Positions 47,214 through 56,191 of a DNA stretch of 64,000 nucleotides are shown here, piece after piece. Every line of letters begins with the position of its first letter. Within the stretch, counting starts at the first letter, position 1. The DNA lies in contig NZ_JAEC01000004.1 in NCBI RefSeq assembly GCF_000518705.1, positions 94,285-158,284 on the forward strand, read 5' to 3'. The translations under genes and the position numbers were made by a program. Below the pieces are notes generated by a model that had not been told where the DNA came from, searched no databases, and saw only the letters and a list, made by a program, of their open reading frames with translations. The DNA is from Shewanella colwelliana ATCC 39565 (lineage in GTDB: Bacteria > Pseudomonadota > Gammaproteobacteria > Enterobacterales > Shewanellaceae).

Positions 47214-47360
47214 CTAACCACCGCTATTCGATACACCTCCTCTCACCGTATCGAAGGTTGCTGTTGCAACAAGTAGGATTGACATCATCTGTCAACGACT
47301 CAGCAAATCACTTGTCTCAGGTTGTATCACTTTCACAGATACTAACCTGAGCCGGGTAGA

Positions 47361-48293
47361 TTAATCAGCTTTACCACTCAATGGATACTTTCTCTGATAC
47401 CTTGGCAACATCGACTCATTGCCCAGTAAGCCTCCCTGATGCAAATATACAATAGTTTCATGACTATTCTCGGCCATGTAATGGGTTAAATTAAGCCAGC
47501 CTAGTGGATCATAAAGCAACTCAAAAGTAATTCCCGTTTTATTCACTTTGTTCCAAATATCATAAAACTCTCGATAGAGCTTGCCAAAATGATAACGTTT
47601 TGCCAATGCGACCACATGTGGGTGATGGGATAGATTTGCTGACAGTTGGGTAAACTGAGCATTCAAATAAGTACAATCTCCAACAACAGCGCAGGTGACA
47701 ACTTTGATACTGGAGGCAAGTTCGTAAAAGCTCTTTTGCAAAAATAACGCTGTAGTACCAGTGCCAGAAGGAAGGAAAACGGTAAGTTCTGCCAAATTTT
47801 GTTGTTTTTTCCACTCGTTCAATTCCATCGCTAACCGCCGAACGCCAAACTCAGCATAAGCACATCGACCACCTTCAGGCACAAATAGAGTATTTTGCTG
47901 ATTGGGCAGGATCTCCTGCTCTATGTAATCTAATGCAGCACGCCCTTGCCGATCACTGCATAAGCTTAAATCGATAATATTGGCGCCATTATTAAGCGCA
48001 CCCAAATAATTGCCACTTGGATTATCACGTAGGTGACTGGCAATGTGATCGACATAAAAGTCCAAACGCCAACCCTTTAGTTGCGCTAACGCTGACATTG
48101 AATAGAGCGAATTAGCCTGAGGAGAGCCGTAGCCAATCAGCCGGCATATGCCGTCAAACTCATGCTGCAAAAAATGGGCAAATTTGCGCGCTTTATTACC
48201 AGAAAAATAGGGGTGCAACAGATCGTCGCGTTTAACGAAAACTCGATATCCGTCAACGTTGATGCTATGGATAGGGGTATTAGCTAACTTCAT
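47361..48293 (-). CDS. PLP-dependent ACC deaminase/D-cysteine desulfhydrase family enzyme
   Basis: The 310-residue protein belongs to the tryptophan-synthase-beta-like PLP fold. The family lysine is K34 in YFSGNKARKF, and glycine-rich phosphate-binding residues appear in LPSGTGTTALF. Relatives deaminate 1-aminocyclopropane-1-carboxylate or desulfhydrate D-cysteine; the two cannot be separated by eye, and a D-cysteine role is more usual outside plant-associated bacteria. The start at 48293 matches the fold's N-terminus; the frame opens 26 codons upstream at 48371. It appears monocistronic. Confidence 0.82.
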   Translation of the reverse strand: MKLANTPIHSINVDGYRVFVKRDDLLHPYFSGNKARKFAHFLQHEFDGICRLIGYGSPQANSLYSMSALAQLKGWRLDFYVDHIASHLRDNPSGNYLGALNNGANIIDLSLCSDRQGRAALDYIEQEILPNQQNTLFVPEGGRCAYAEFGVRRLAMELNEWKKQQNLAELTVFLPSGTGTTALFLQKSFYELASSIKVVTCAVVGDCTYLNAQFTQLSANLSHHPHVVALAKRYHFGKLYREFYDIWNKVNKTGITFELLYDPLGWLNLTHYMAENSHETIVYLHQGGLLGNESMLPRYQRKYPLSGKAD

Positions 48294-48495
48294 TATCTTG
48301 AGCGTCTTTAGATGAGACGGCCATTTTACCCTGTATATGGATCGATGAGCAATCTGACTAACTTTAGGCATAATATGTCACACCTTAACAATAGCTCATC
48401 CGTAAAAAGCAATTATAACAACAATAATCAGCAACTTAACAGTTGGCACGCTATCTGCTTATCACTTAAGTAGATAAGGGAAATAGGAAATTGAT

Positions 48496-48903
48496 ATGCC
48501 AATTCTAAGATTAATATTTAATATTGCGTGGTTTATTTTAGGCGGGTTCGTCATGGGCTTAGCTTGGTGGCTAGCTGGACTACTTTGCTTCATTAGTATT
48601 ATAGGCATTCCGTTTGGCCGAGCCTGTTTCGTCATTGGCGAGATGGCATTTTGGCCCTTTGGACAGGATAATATTAACCGAAAGGCACTCACAGGTGTGG
48701 AAGATATAGGCACAGGTCCACTGGGTTTAGTCGGTAATATTGTGTGGTTCTTATTCTTTGGGATTTGGTTGGCAATTGGGCATATCACCCATGCGTTAGC
48801 GTGTTTTGTTACCATTATAGGCATCCCGTTTGGGATAGCGCATTTAAAACTGGCGCTGTTAAGTTTGACGCCTATAGGTCAAACCATCACAGCCAAAGCA
48901 TGA
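48496..48903 (+). CDS. YccF family inner-membrane protein
   Basis: The 135-residue protein has two copies of a YccF-type repeat: NIAWFILGGF...IIGIPFGRACF near the start and NIVWFLFFGIW...IIGIPFGIAHL later. Each has a hydrophobic hairpin, giving about four transmembrane segments. Its function is unknown; the family is widespread. The ATG follows AGGAAATTGAT. The gene stands alone, with a convergent solute-binding-protein gene 51 bp downstream. Confidence 0.88.
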   Translation: MPILRLIFNIAWFILGGFVMGLAWWLAGLLCFISIIGIPFGRACFVIGEMAFWPFGQDNINRKALTGVEDIGTGPLGLVGNIVWFLFFGIWLAIGHITHALACFVTIIGIPFGIAHLKLALLSLTPIGQTITAKA

Positions 48904-48954
48904 TCTTAATTGCTTAAAATATTCGCGACATGAATGGCTGCCAACCGCGGCCAT

Positions 48955-49734
48955 TCATAGCGACTTAAGATATTCATCGACCACCTGGTTGATATCGATA
49001 CGCGCCAAACCCTCGTTATATATCTCACGCCACTTAATGCCCTCATCGCTATTTTTAAATGCCACATAAAGCTTTTTTGTATCAAGCAGTTGCTTATTTA
49101 TTTGCAGTTTTTCGCCTAACCCCACTAAATGTGGTTGCGCCACTAAATAGTTAAACACATAGAGATCCATCACAGCTCCAGGAATGCGCCCTGTAGCTAC
49201 TTTTCGAATATTGTGTTCATCGGAACTAACCGTTTCGACTGGTTGCCGGCCAGAGTCGATCATCTCATCCAACTCCAGTGTATTAACGTAATCCCTTACG
49301 ACACCTAAGGTGTAGCGGTTAAGATCTGTAATCCTGGACCATTGCATAGGGAACAGATGATGCTCTATTATCCCTAAGGGACTTTCGCCCATGGAGCTGG
49401 AAAAAACAAACTGATCGGTTGGATGGTAGTATTCGGGGAAATAGCCCATATAGATGGAATCTTCACGATTAACAACGCGGATTGTTCGACTCCATGGATA
49501 GTAATCGACTTTCAACTCATGTCCCATGGCATTCAATGCGGCTCGTGCGACCACAACACTTGCGCCGCCGCCTTTAAGTGTCTCACCACTATATGGCGGC
49601 CAATTTAAAGACGATAATACTAAGGTGTCAGCGCGACTGTGGATTGCTGTTACCAACATCAATAGCCCACTCGTGATGAGGCACAATATCATCCACAAAA
49701 CAGATCTGCTATCGACAGTAAAAGTAGCATTCAC
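48955..49734 (-). CDS. Periplasmic solute-binding-protein-like (SBP_bac_3) protein
   Basis: The 259-residue protein starts at a GTG at 49734 (GAGGAA upstream). It has an N-terminal hydrophobic signal ending near RAD, then a bilobed binding fold beginning TLVLSSLNWPPYSGETLKGGG, which is typical of amino-acid-binding proteins. No ABC permease or ATPase genes are adjacent. In Shewanella and Vibrio such orphan proteins are common and of unknown ligand. It converges with yccF. A 9-bp inverted repeat (48930-48938 and 48950-48958) overlaps its stop codon. Confidence 0.85.
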   Translation of the reverse strand: MNATFTVDSRSVLWMILCLITSGLLMLVTAIHSRADTLVLSSLNWPPYSGETLKGGGASVVVARAALNAMGHELKVDYYPWSRTIRVVNREDSIYMGYFPEYYHPTDQFVFSSSMGESPLGIIEHHLFPMQWSRITDLNRYTLGVVRDYVNTLELDEMIDSGRQPVETVSSDEHNIRKVATGRIPGAVMDLYVFNYLVAQPHLVGLGEKLQINKQLLDTKKLYVAFKNSDEGIKWREIYNEGLARIDINQVVDEYLKSL

Positions 49735-49990
49735 TATGTCTAATTCCTCTATTTACTTTTAAAGTCATCTTTCATAAAAGAGATACAGTAACCCTCCTTC
49801 TTTAATAATCTAATTAACTCCACCAGCAAGCAATTGAACCATTGCCACTTATACTGCAGGCTCTTTCAAAAAGCACAACACTATAACTAACGTTGACCCA
49901 TAAATCCTTTTGTTACAAATATTGATTCGCAATATGGGGAAAAATGATGCACAACAAGTATAGTTAATATCTGCATTACAAGGGGTAAAC

Positions 49991-50221
49991 ATGTTACGAA
50001 AAACAGTTATTACGATTGTGGGAGGCGGATTAACCCTGTTAGGTACGGCTTTGATCGTCTTACCAGGGCCTGCTTGGTTATTACTCCCTATCGGGCTAGC
50101 AGTGCTGAGTCTAGAATACTCATGGGCAAAACGTTGGCTAAAAAAGAGTCAGCGCTTCATGAGCCATAGCGCCAATTTGCTTGATAAGAAGATTAGGGAT
50201 TATCGCTACCGAAAGCCATAA
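49991..50221 (+). CDS. Small PGPGW-type transmembrane protein
   Basis: The 76-residue protein has two hydrophobic segments around the motif LPGPAWLLLPIGLAVLSLE, a variant of the PGPGW family signature, followed by a basic amphipathic tail (SWAKRWLKKSQRF). The family is predicted to sit in the membrane with unknown function. AGGGG precedes the ATG. It is monocistronic and lies between an orphan binding protein and the cytochrome c peroxidase. Confidence 0.82.
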   Translation: MLRKTVITIVGGGLTLLGTALIVLPGPAWLLLPIGLAVLSLEYSWAKRWLKKSQRFMSHSANLLDKKIRDYRYRKP

Positions 50222-50437
50222 AGCGGTCAATATCACACATTACCCCATAAGCGTGAGGTACTGCAATGAGCCTATCCTTAGTGATAACCCCTGTCTGTGA
50301 TCTAAATCGTATAACCTCAATCCAAAATAGCGATAGTCTCAATCTAAACAATACGTTATAAGTACTCAGTTAAAAAATCTACACTAGCCTCAAGTTAATA
50401 ACCCTACATTTAGCATGTATTTATATGAGGTTTTTAG

Positions 50438-51430
50438 ATGAAGCAACTTAGTACACTTAGTATTGCCGTAATCACCACACTGGCCAGCCACTCTTTGTTT
50501 GCCCAAGAGCCCATCGCAATAATCGAACCAGCCAAAATCACTCAGCCTGAAAAAGTTGAGTTAGGTAAAATGCTATTTTTTGAACCACGCCTATCTAAAT
50601 CTGGGTTCATCTCTTGTAACTCGTGCCACAACCTTTCGTTAGGTGGCGTTGATGCATTGCCAACCTCTATTGGCCACAACTGGCAACAGGGCCCTATTAA
50701 CTCTCCCACGGTCCTCAATGCTGAATATGGTTTAGCCCAATTTTGGGACGGCAGAGCAAAAGATCTGCAAGAGCAAGCAGCAGGCCCGATTGCAAATCCC
50801 AAAGAGATGGGCTTTACCCACGAATTGGCCGTATCTACCATCGACTCTATGCCAGGGTATCAGAGCCGTTTTGCAGCGATTTATGGTAAAGATAGCGTAA
50901 ATATTGACAATATCACCGATGCCATTGCTGAGTTTGAAAAGACCTTAGTCACCCCAAATAGCCCTTTTGACAAGTACCTTGAAGGTGACAAAGAGGCGAT
51001 CAGTGAAAGTGCGCAAGCAGGTTACCAGCTGTTTAAAGATAAGGGGTGTAGCAGTTGCCATAATGGCCCTGCGGTTGGAGGAACTATGTACATGAAAATG
51101 GGACTTGTTAAGCCATTCCACACGAATAACCCAGCAGAAGGTCGCATCGCTGTAACCGGTAAGGAATCGGATAAGCACGTGTTTAAAGTGCCAACCCTAA
51201 GAAATATTGAACTAACCTACCCCTACTTCCACGATGGTGAAACTTGGACCTTAGAAGAAGCAGTTAATACAATGGCCGACATCCAACTTGGTGCAGCATT
51301 GACAGAAAAAGAAACCAAAGAGATGGTCAGCTTCTTAAAAAGTCTTACAGGTGAGCAGCCGCAAATTACCTTACCTATTTTACCGCCGTCCAATGCTAAT
51401 ACTCCAAGACCACTGCCGTTTACTAACTAG
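50438..51430 (+). CDS. ccpA: Dihaem cytochrome c peroxidase
   Basis: The 330-residue protein has a signal peptide (about 1-22, cleavage after LFA) and two CxxCH haem-binding sites: C60-N-S-C63-H64 and C204-S-S-C207-H208. It matches the bacterial dihaem peroxidases that reduce hydrogen peroxide in the periplasm with electrons from cytochrome c. The late conserved segment FKVPTLRNIELTYPYFHDGE is typical. GAGG precedes the ATG. The upstream region has a CRP-like half site (TGTGAT near 50295) only. A weak hairpin follows the stop. Confidence 0.94.
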   Translation: MKQLSTLSIAVITTLASHSLFAQEPIAIIEPAKITQPEKVELGKMLFFEPRLSKSGFISCNSCHNLSLGGVDALPTSIGHNWQQGPINSPTVLNAEYGLAQFWDGRAKDLQEQAAGPIANPKEMGFTHELAVSTIDSMPGYQSRFAAIYGKDSVNIDNITDAIAEFEKTLVTPNSPFDKYLEGDKEAISESAQAGYQLFKDKGCSSCHNGPAVGGTMYMKMGLVKPFHTNNPAEGRIAVTGKESDKHVFKVPTLRNIELTYPYFHDGETWTLEEAVNTMADIQLGAALTEKETKEMVSFLKSLTGEQPQITLPILPPSNANTPRPLPFTN

Positions 51431-51453
51431 TCTAGGTTAACTAAAAACACGTG

Positions 51454-51485
51454 GAGGTTATTGCCAATGTCGGGATAACCTCGTT
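51454..51485 (+). terminator. Weak hairpin terminator of the cytochrome c peroxidase gene
   Basis: The perfect stem GAGGTTAT/ATAACCTC (51454-51461 and 51475-51482) with a 13-nt loop is followed only by GTTT, so it is a weak terminator or a processing hairpin. Confidence 0.5.
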
Positions 51486-51493
51486 TACACCAT

Positions 51494-51850
51494 TTATACG
51501 GCGACTTGATAACTTAGCTGAGTCAAACGGTCTACAATCGCAATTAGCACACCTTGGCGGCGCATGTTATTAAGCACCCCAGGGCTAAAGCGCTCTAAAC
51601 GCGCCATTGCAGTCAACAACAACTGACATTCATAAAAGCTTGCATCGCCTATATAATCAGGCCTATCGACGAGATAGCTATGCTGATACCACTCATCCCA
51701 ATTTAACTGCGCGAGTAGCAACCCATTATGATCCATCGCTTCCATAAAACCATATAAATGCTCGGCCAAGACCAGATGTTCTCCAGGTGTCAGCTTGGTT
51801 CTATATTGACTATTGATGTTTGCCATCTGGACTGATGATAACCCATTCAT
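51494..51850 (-). CDS. Hypothetical protein, DUF6508-like
   Basis: The 118-residue protein from the ATG at 51850 (GAGGAGATCGAT upstream, a very strong site) contains a motif resembling DUF6508 proteins: a tryptophan/acidic segment (LNWDEWYQHSYLV), then LLLTAMARLERFSPGVL and a C-terminal hydrophobic helix. The frame is open 46 codons upstream but without a ribosome-binding site. Its function is unknown; it is cytoplasmic by composition. It converges with the cytochrome c peroxidase gene. Confidence 0.65.
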   Translation of the reverse strand: MNGLSSVQMANINSQYRTKLTPGEHLVLAEHLYGFMEAMDHNGLLLAQLNWDEWYQHSYLVDRPDYIGDASFYECQLLLTAMARLERFSPGVLNNMRRQGVLIAIVDRLTQLSYQVAV

Positions 51851-52075
51851 ATCGATCTCCTCATTATTGCAGATCGCAATTAAGCCTATCCTTAAACGGC
51901 TAAATTGACGGTCGCTCGCCAATATATTTAATCTGCATAACCCATACCACTTAGTTGCTGACAAGTGTATGGAACGCTTACTGAACACACGCTTAACGAT
52001 TGCAGGAGAGACTCTATCTAAGGAAATCTATCAATAAGACGTAAGTGAGGACTTATCTTATAGCTATCAATCTAC

Positions 52076-52993
52076 TTAGCTGATTGTCGAGCCTGTGGGT
52101 AGATTATGAAATCGGCTAAACTCTTTTAATATCAGATCGGTAAATAGACGACCAGCACGGCCCAACGGGCGGTCCATAGTCGACACTAATTGGGGGGTAA
52201 AGCTGAAGCGGCTGCCCCCTAAGAAATCCAACTCAACAAGGCTTTCCAGAGCAAGTTCATCTTTAATAAGAAACTCAGGCATCCAACCGAAGCCCAATCC
52301 CATCAGCAGTGCATTTTTTTTCATAATGAACCCCGACAGAAAAAACACCTTATCTCCACCAAACTGCAACTCATCACTGTTGTGCTTGGCGGGCGAAGAA
52401 TCTTCGATGGTTAACTCCACATGTTGCAGTAACTCATACAAGCTTACATCAGTCGCACTCGCAAGTGGGTGCTGTGCAGATACGACCAACATACTGCGAA
52501 TTTCCGGTAACGACTTGGGGCGATAATTGGGGCCGGTCCGATAGTCTTTTACCAGCATCAGATCTGCCTTATCACGCTCAAATCTGTGCTGTACACCGCC
52601 CAAGAACTCCATGTTTAACTGAATTTTGGTCGGGATATTATGTTCTGATAGCTGTTTTAGTGCACTCATAATGGGTTCCATAGGCAAAGACCCATCAACT
52701 ACAACTTCAAGCTTAGGCTCCCACCCTTCACTGAATCGACTCGCTAAATGTTCGATATTATTGAGATATTGTAGCAATCTTCGTCCTTCTGCCAGAATGA
52801 CCTTGCCCTCGGCTGTTAATTCCGCCCGGTACTGATCACGACAAAATAACTTTACACCTAAGTGTTGCTCTAGCTTTTTTACTTGATAACTGACCGCCGA
52901 CTGAGCCTTATGCAATCGCTCTGCAGCCTTAGCAAAACTGCCCTCTTCCACTAAAACTTCCAGTACTTTAAACGCTTCAACATCAATCTTCAT
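52076..52993 (-). CDS. LysR-family transcriptional regulator, divergent from hmgA
   Basis: The 306-residue protein has a LysR winged helix-turn-helix (about 5-60, FAKAAERLHKAQSAVSYQVK) and a periplasmic-binding-protein-like effector domain. The start at 52993 is preferred because AGTGAG sits eight bases upstream; the ATG at 52999 and the GTG at 53002 lie too close to it. It is divergent from hmgA with a 153-bp gap, a layout that suggests it regulates tyrosine or homogentisate catabolism, although no direct evidence is visible. Confidence 0.88.
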   Translation of the reverse strand: MKIDVEAFKVLEVLVEEGSFAKAAERLHKAQSAVSYQVKKLEQHLGVKLFCRDQYRAELTAEGKVILAEGRRLLQYLNNIEHLASRFSEGWEPKLEVVVDGSLPMEPIMSALKQLSEHNIPTKIQLNMEFLGGVQHRFERDKADLMLVKDYRTGPNYRPKSLPEIRSMLVVSAQHPLASATDVSLYELLQHVELTIEDSSPAKHNSDELQFGGDKVFFLSGFIMKKNALLMGLGFGWMPEFLIKDELALESLVELDFLGGSRFSFTPQLVSTMDRPLGRAGRLFTDLILKEFSRFHNLPTGSTIS

Positions 52994-53146
52994 ACGCATC
53001 ACTCACTGTAAAGCAAATACCACCATCTATAAATTAGATGGAGTTAAGCTATTTATTATTCTTTTTTTTGTTCATTCTAGCAACTAAATTGATACCTAGA
53101 TCACAAATTGATAAGTGTGCCAGCAGAGCACCCAAGGACTTAAGCG

Positions 53147-54307
53147 ATGCCATTTTATGTAAGACAGGGAGAGATCCCACATAAACGCCATATCACGTTT
53201 AAAAAAGAGAATGGTGAGCTTTATCGCGAAGAGTTGTTTTCGACCCACGGTTTTTCCAATATTTACTCCAATAAATATCATCACAATATGCCCACCAAAG
53301 CATTGCAGGTTGCGCCTTATCAGCTCAATCATGGTGAGACTTGGGAAGATTCGCTTATCCAAAACTACAAGCTCGATTCAAAACAAGCCGACTGCGAAGG
53401 TAATTTCTTCTCTGCACGCAATAAGATCTTTCACAATGCCGATGTTGCCATGTATACGGCCAAGGTAACTGAAGACACAGAAGCGTTTTACCGTAATGCC
53501 TATGCAGACGAAGTGGTTTTTGTCCACGAGGGGGCAGGCACTTTATACAGTGAATATGGCACCTTAGCAGTTAAGAAGTGGGACTACCTAGTGATCCCTC
53601 GCGGCACTACGTATCAATTGAAATTCGATAACTATCAAGCGGTTCGTCTATTCGTGATTGAATCATTTTCCATGATTGAAGTGCCTAAGCACTTCCGAAA
53701 TGAATATGGTCAACTGCTCGAATCTGCTCCCTATTGCGAGCGAGACCTTAGAGTACCGAGTTTGCAACAAGCGGTGGTTGAAAAAGGTGAGTTTTCACTG
53801 ATCTGTAAATTTGGTAATAAATACCAATTAACGACACTTGAATGGCATCCCTTCGATTTAGTGGGCTGGGACGGCTGCGTTTATCCCTGGGCATTTAATA
53901 TTCAAGATTACGCGCCAAAGGTCGGTCAGATCCATCTACCGCCTTCCGACCACTTGGTCTTTACCGCCCATAATTTCGTAATCTGCAATTTTGTCCCGCG
54001 CCCCTACGACTTCCACCCACAGTCAATTCCAGCGCCTTACTATCACAGCAATATTGATAGCGATGAGGTGCTCTATTATGTCGACGGTGACTTTATGAGT
54101 CGCACAGGTATCGAAGCGGGCTACATGACCTTACATCAAAAAGGCGTGCCGCATGGACCACAACCTGGTCGTACTGAAGCCTCAGTGGGCAAAACTGAAA
54201 CCTATGAGTATGCAGTAATGGTGGACACCTTTGCACCACTGCAACTGACCCAGCATGTCAATGCGTGCATGAGCAAAGATTACAACCGTTCCTGGCTAGA
54301 AGAGTAA
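53147..54307 (+). CDS. hmgA: Homogentisate 1,2-dioxygenase
   Basis: HmgA opens the homogentisate ring to maleylacetoacetate, using Fe(II) and oxygen. The 386-residue protein is a double-cupin enzyme of the shorter bacterial type. Family-typical elements include DEVVFVHEGAG, the LHQKGVPHGPQPG metal-binding region near the C-terminus, and RPYDFHPQSIPAPYYHSN. The ATG follows AAGGA. It is followed 96 bp later by hpd, in the same direction. Loss of this enzyme would lead to pyomelanin. Confidence 0.96.
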   Translation: MPFYVRQGEIPHKRHITFKKENGELYREELFSTHGFSNIYSNKYHHNMPTKALQVAPYQLNHGETWEDSLIQNYKLDSKQADCEGNFFSARNKIFHNADVAMYTAKVTEDTEAFYRNAYADEVVFVHEGAGTLYSEYGTLAVKKWDYLVIPRGTTYQLKFDNYQAVRLFVIESFSMIEVPKHFRNEYGQLLESAPYCERDLRVPSLQQAVVEKGEFSLICKFGNKYQLTTLEWHPFDLVGWDGCVYPWAFNIQDYAPKVGQIHLPPSDHLVFTAHNFVICNFVPRPYDFHPQSIPAPYYHSNIDSDEVLYYVDGDFMSRTGIEAGYMTLHQKGVPHGPQPGRTEASVGKTETYEYAVMVDTFAPLQLTQHVNACMSKDYNRSWLEE

Positions 54308-54403
54308 AAGCGTTCAGCCAGTGCTGAACATCTAATAAATATAACACCAGAGGTGACACCGAAGAGTGTCCTTGGTTGCAATAAGTTGAAAGAGGATAAT
54401 TAC

Positions 54404-55444
54404 ATGGCAAGCGAACAAAACCCACTGGGTCTACTTGGTATCGAATTCACTGAATTTGCTACACCAGATCTAGATTTTATGCATAAAGTTTTTATCGACT
54501 TTGGTTTCTCAAAACTTAAAAAACACAAGCAGAAAGATATTGTTTACTATAAACAAAATGATATTAACTTTTTACTCAACAATGAAAAACAGGGCTTTTC
54601 AGCCCAGTTTGCCAAAACGCATGGCCCAGCCATTAGTTCTATGGGCTGGCGTGTAGAAGATGCCAACTTTGCCTTTGAAGGTGCTGTAGCCCGTGGGGCT
54701 AAACCCGCAGCAGATGAGGTGAAAGATCTTCCCTATCCCGCTATCTATGGCATTGGTGACAGCCTTATCTACTTTATCGATACGTTTGGCGATGACAACA
54801 ATATCTACACTTCTGATTTTGAAGCGTTAGATGAGCCTATCATCACCCAAGAGAAAGGCTTCATTGAGGTCGACCATCTCACCAATAATGTCCATAAGGG
54901 CACCATGGAATATTGGTCAAACTTCTACAAAGACATTTTTGGCTTTACAGAAGTGCGTTACTTCGACATTAAGGGCTCACAAACAGCTCTTATCTCTTAC
55001 GCCCTGCGCTCGCCAGATGGTAGTTTCTGCATTCCAATTAACGAAGGCAAAGGCGATGATCGTAACCAAATTGATGAGTACTTAAAAGAGTACGATGGCC
55101 CAGGTGTCCAACACTTAGCGTTCCGTAGCCGCGACATAGTTGCCTCACTGGATGCCATGGAAGGAAGCTCCATTCAAACCTTGGACATAATTCCAGAGTA
55201 TTACGACACTATCTTTGAAAAGCTGCCTCAAGTCACTGAAGACAGAGATCGCATCAAGCATCATCAAATCCTGGTAGATGGCGATGAAGATGGCTACTTA
55301 CTGCAAATTTTCACCAAAAATCTATTTGGTCCAATTTTTATCGAAATCATCCAGCGTAAAAACAATCTCGGTTTTGGCGAAGGTAATTTTAAAGCCCTAT
55401 TTGAATCGATTGAGCGTGATCAGGTGCGTCGCGGCGTACTCTAA
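54404..55444 (+). CDS. hpd: 4-hydroxyphenylpyruvate dioxygenase
   Basis: Hpd converts 4-hydroxyphenylpyruvate to homogentisate, the step before HmgA. The 346-residue protein (ATG at 54404, AAGAGGA upstream) has the two-domain vicinal oxygen chelate fold and iron ligands H158 (FIEVDHLTNN), H237 (GPGVQHLAF) and E314 (FIEIIQRK). The frame is open back to 54353, but the internal ATG is better supported. The order hmgA-hpd gives a short operon. The later enzymes (MaiA, FahA) are not in the window. Confidence 0.96.
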   Translation: MASEQNPLGLLGIEFTEFATPDLDFMHKVFIDFGFSKLKKHKQKDIVYYKQNDINFLLNNEKQGFSAQFAKTHGPAISSMGWRVEDANFAFEGAVARGAKPAADEVKDLPYPAIYGIGDSLIYFIDTFGDDNNIYTSDFEALDEPIITQEKGFIEVDHLTNNVHKGTMEYWSNFYKDIFGFTEVRYFDIKGSQTALISYALRSPDGSFCIPINEGKGDDRNQIDEYLKEYDGPGVQHLAFRSRDIVASLDAMEGSSIQTLDIIPEYYDTIFEKLPQVTEDRDRIKHHQILVDGDEDGYLLQIFTKNLFGPIFIEIIQRKNNLGFGEGNFKALFESIERDQVRRGVL

Positions 55445-55467
55445 CAATCACCCAGTGATCCAACCTC

Positions 55468-55496
55468 AAAAAACCAGCATCGCGCTGGTTTTTTTA
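55468..55496 (+). terminator. Intrinsic terminator of hmgA-hpd
   Basis: The stem AAACCAGC/GCTGGTTT (55471-55478 and 55484-55491) with a 5-nt loop is followed by a T-run, 26 bp after the hpd stop. Confidence 0.92.
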
Positions 55497-55562
55497 TTGC
55501 AGCACAACAATAAACCTCTACACTAGCACACTTAATTATCTACTCACTGGCCTAACGCTTTC

Positions 55563-56180
55563 ATGTCAGAACATATTCTCATTGCGGTATTTTTACCGAC
55601 CTTTTTTTTCGTCTCAATTACACCAGGTATGTGTATGACACTGGCCATGACTCTCGGTATGAGTATCGGTGTGCGCCGAACCTTATGGATGATGGTTGGT
55701 GAGCTAGCAGGCGTTGCCCTCGTGGCGATTGCCGCCGTAATGGGTGTCGCCAGTATGATGCTGAACTATCCACAACTCTTCGATATTTTAAAATGGGTCG
55801 GTGGGCTCTATCTTGGTTACATCGGCATTAGCATGTGGCGGGCCAAAGGGAAAATGGCCAACCTTGACAATACCTCCAGTCAGATCAGTAATCGAGCGCT
55901 AATAACTCAAGGCTTTGTCACCGCAATTGCTAATCCAAAAGGCTGGGCCTTTATGATCTCGCTGCTCCCCCCTTTTATCAGCGTTGACCAAGCGATTGCA
56001 CCACAATTAATGGTATTACTGTCAATTATTATGATGACAGAGTTCTTCAGCATGCTTGCTTATGCGAGCGGCGGAAAAACCCTTAAACTGTTTTTAAGTC
56101 GAGGCGATAACATCAAGTGGATGAACCGCATAGCAGGGAGTTTAATGATCTGTGTTGGCTTATGGTTGGCGCTAGGTTAA
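55563..56180 (+). CDS. LysE/RhtB-family amino-acid exporter
   Basis: The 205-residue protein has about six hydrophobic segments and the LysE-family start TPGMCMTLAMTLGMSIGVRR. The family exports amino acids such as homoserine, threonine or lysine. The substrate is unknown; the position after hmgA-hpd and before an acyltransferase-like gene does not decide it. The ribosome-binding site is weak. The stop is only 11 bp from the convergent gene's stop. Confidence 0.88.
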   Translation: MSEHILIAVFLPTFFFVSITPGMCMTLAMTLGMSIGVRRTLWMMVGELAGVALVAIAAVMGVASMMLNYPQLFDILKWVGGLYLGYIGISMWRAKGKMANLDNTSSQISNRALITQGFVTAIANPKGWAFMISLLPPFISVDQAIAPQLMVLLSIIMMTEFFSMLAYASGGKTLKLFLSRGDNIKWMNRIAGSLMICVGLWLALG

Positions 56181-56191
56181 CGCAGAGTCTG

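Noticed and set aside
48930-48958. Inverted repeat ATGAATGGC/GCCATTCAT between yccF and the binding-protein gene as a terminator
   Set aside because: There is no T-run on either strand and it overlaps a stop codon, so termination is not supported.
50290-50310. CRP site upstream of the cytochrome c peroxidase gene
   Set aside because: Only the TGTGA half is present; the other half (CGTATA) does not match.
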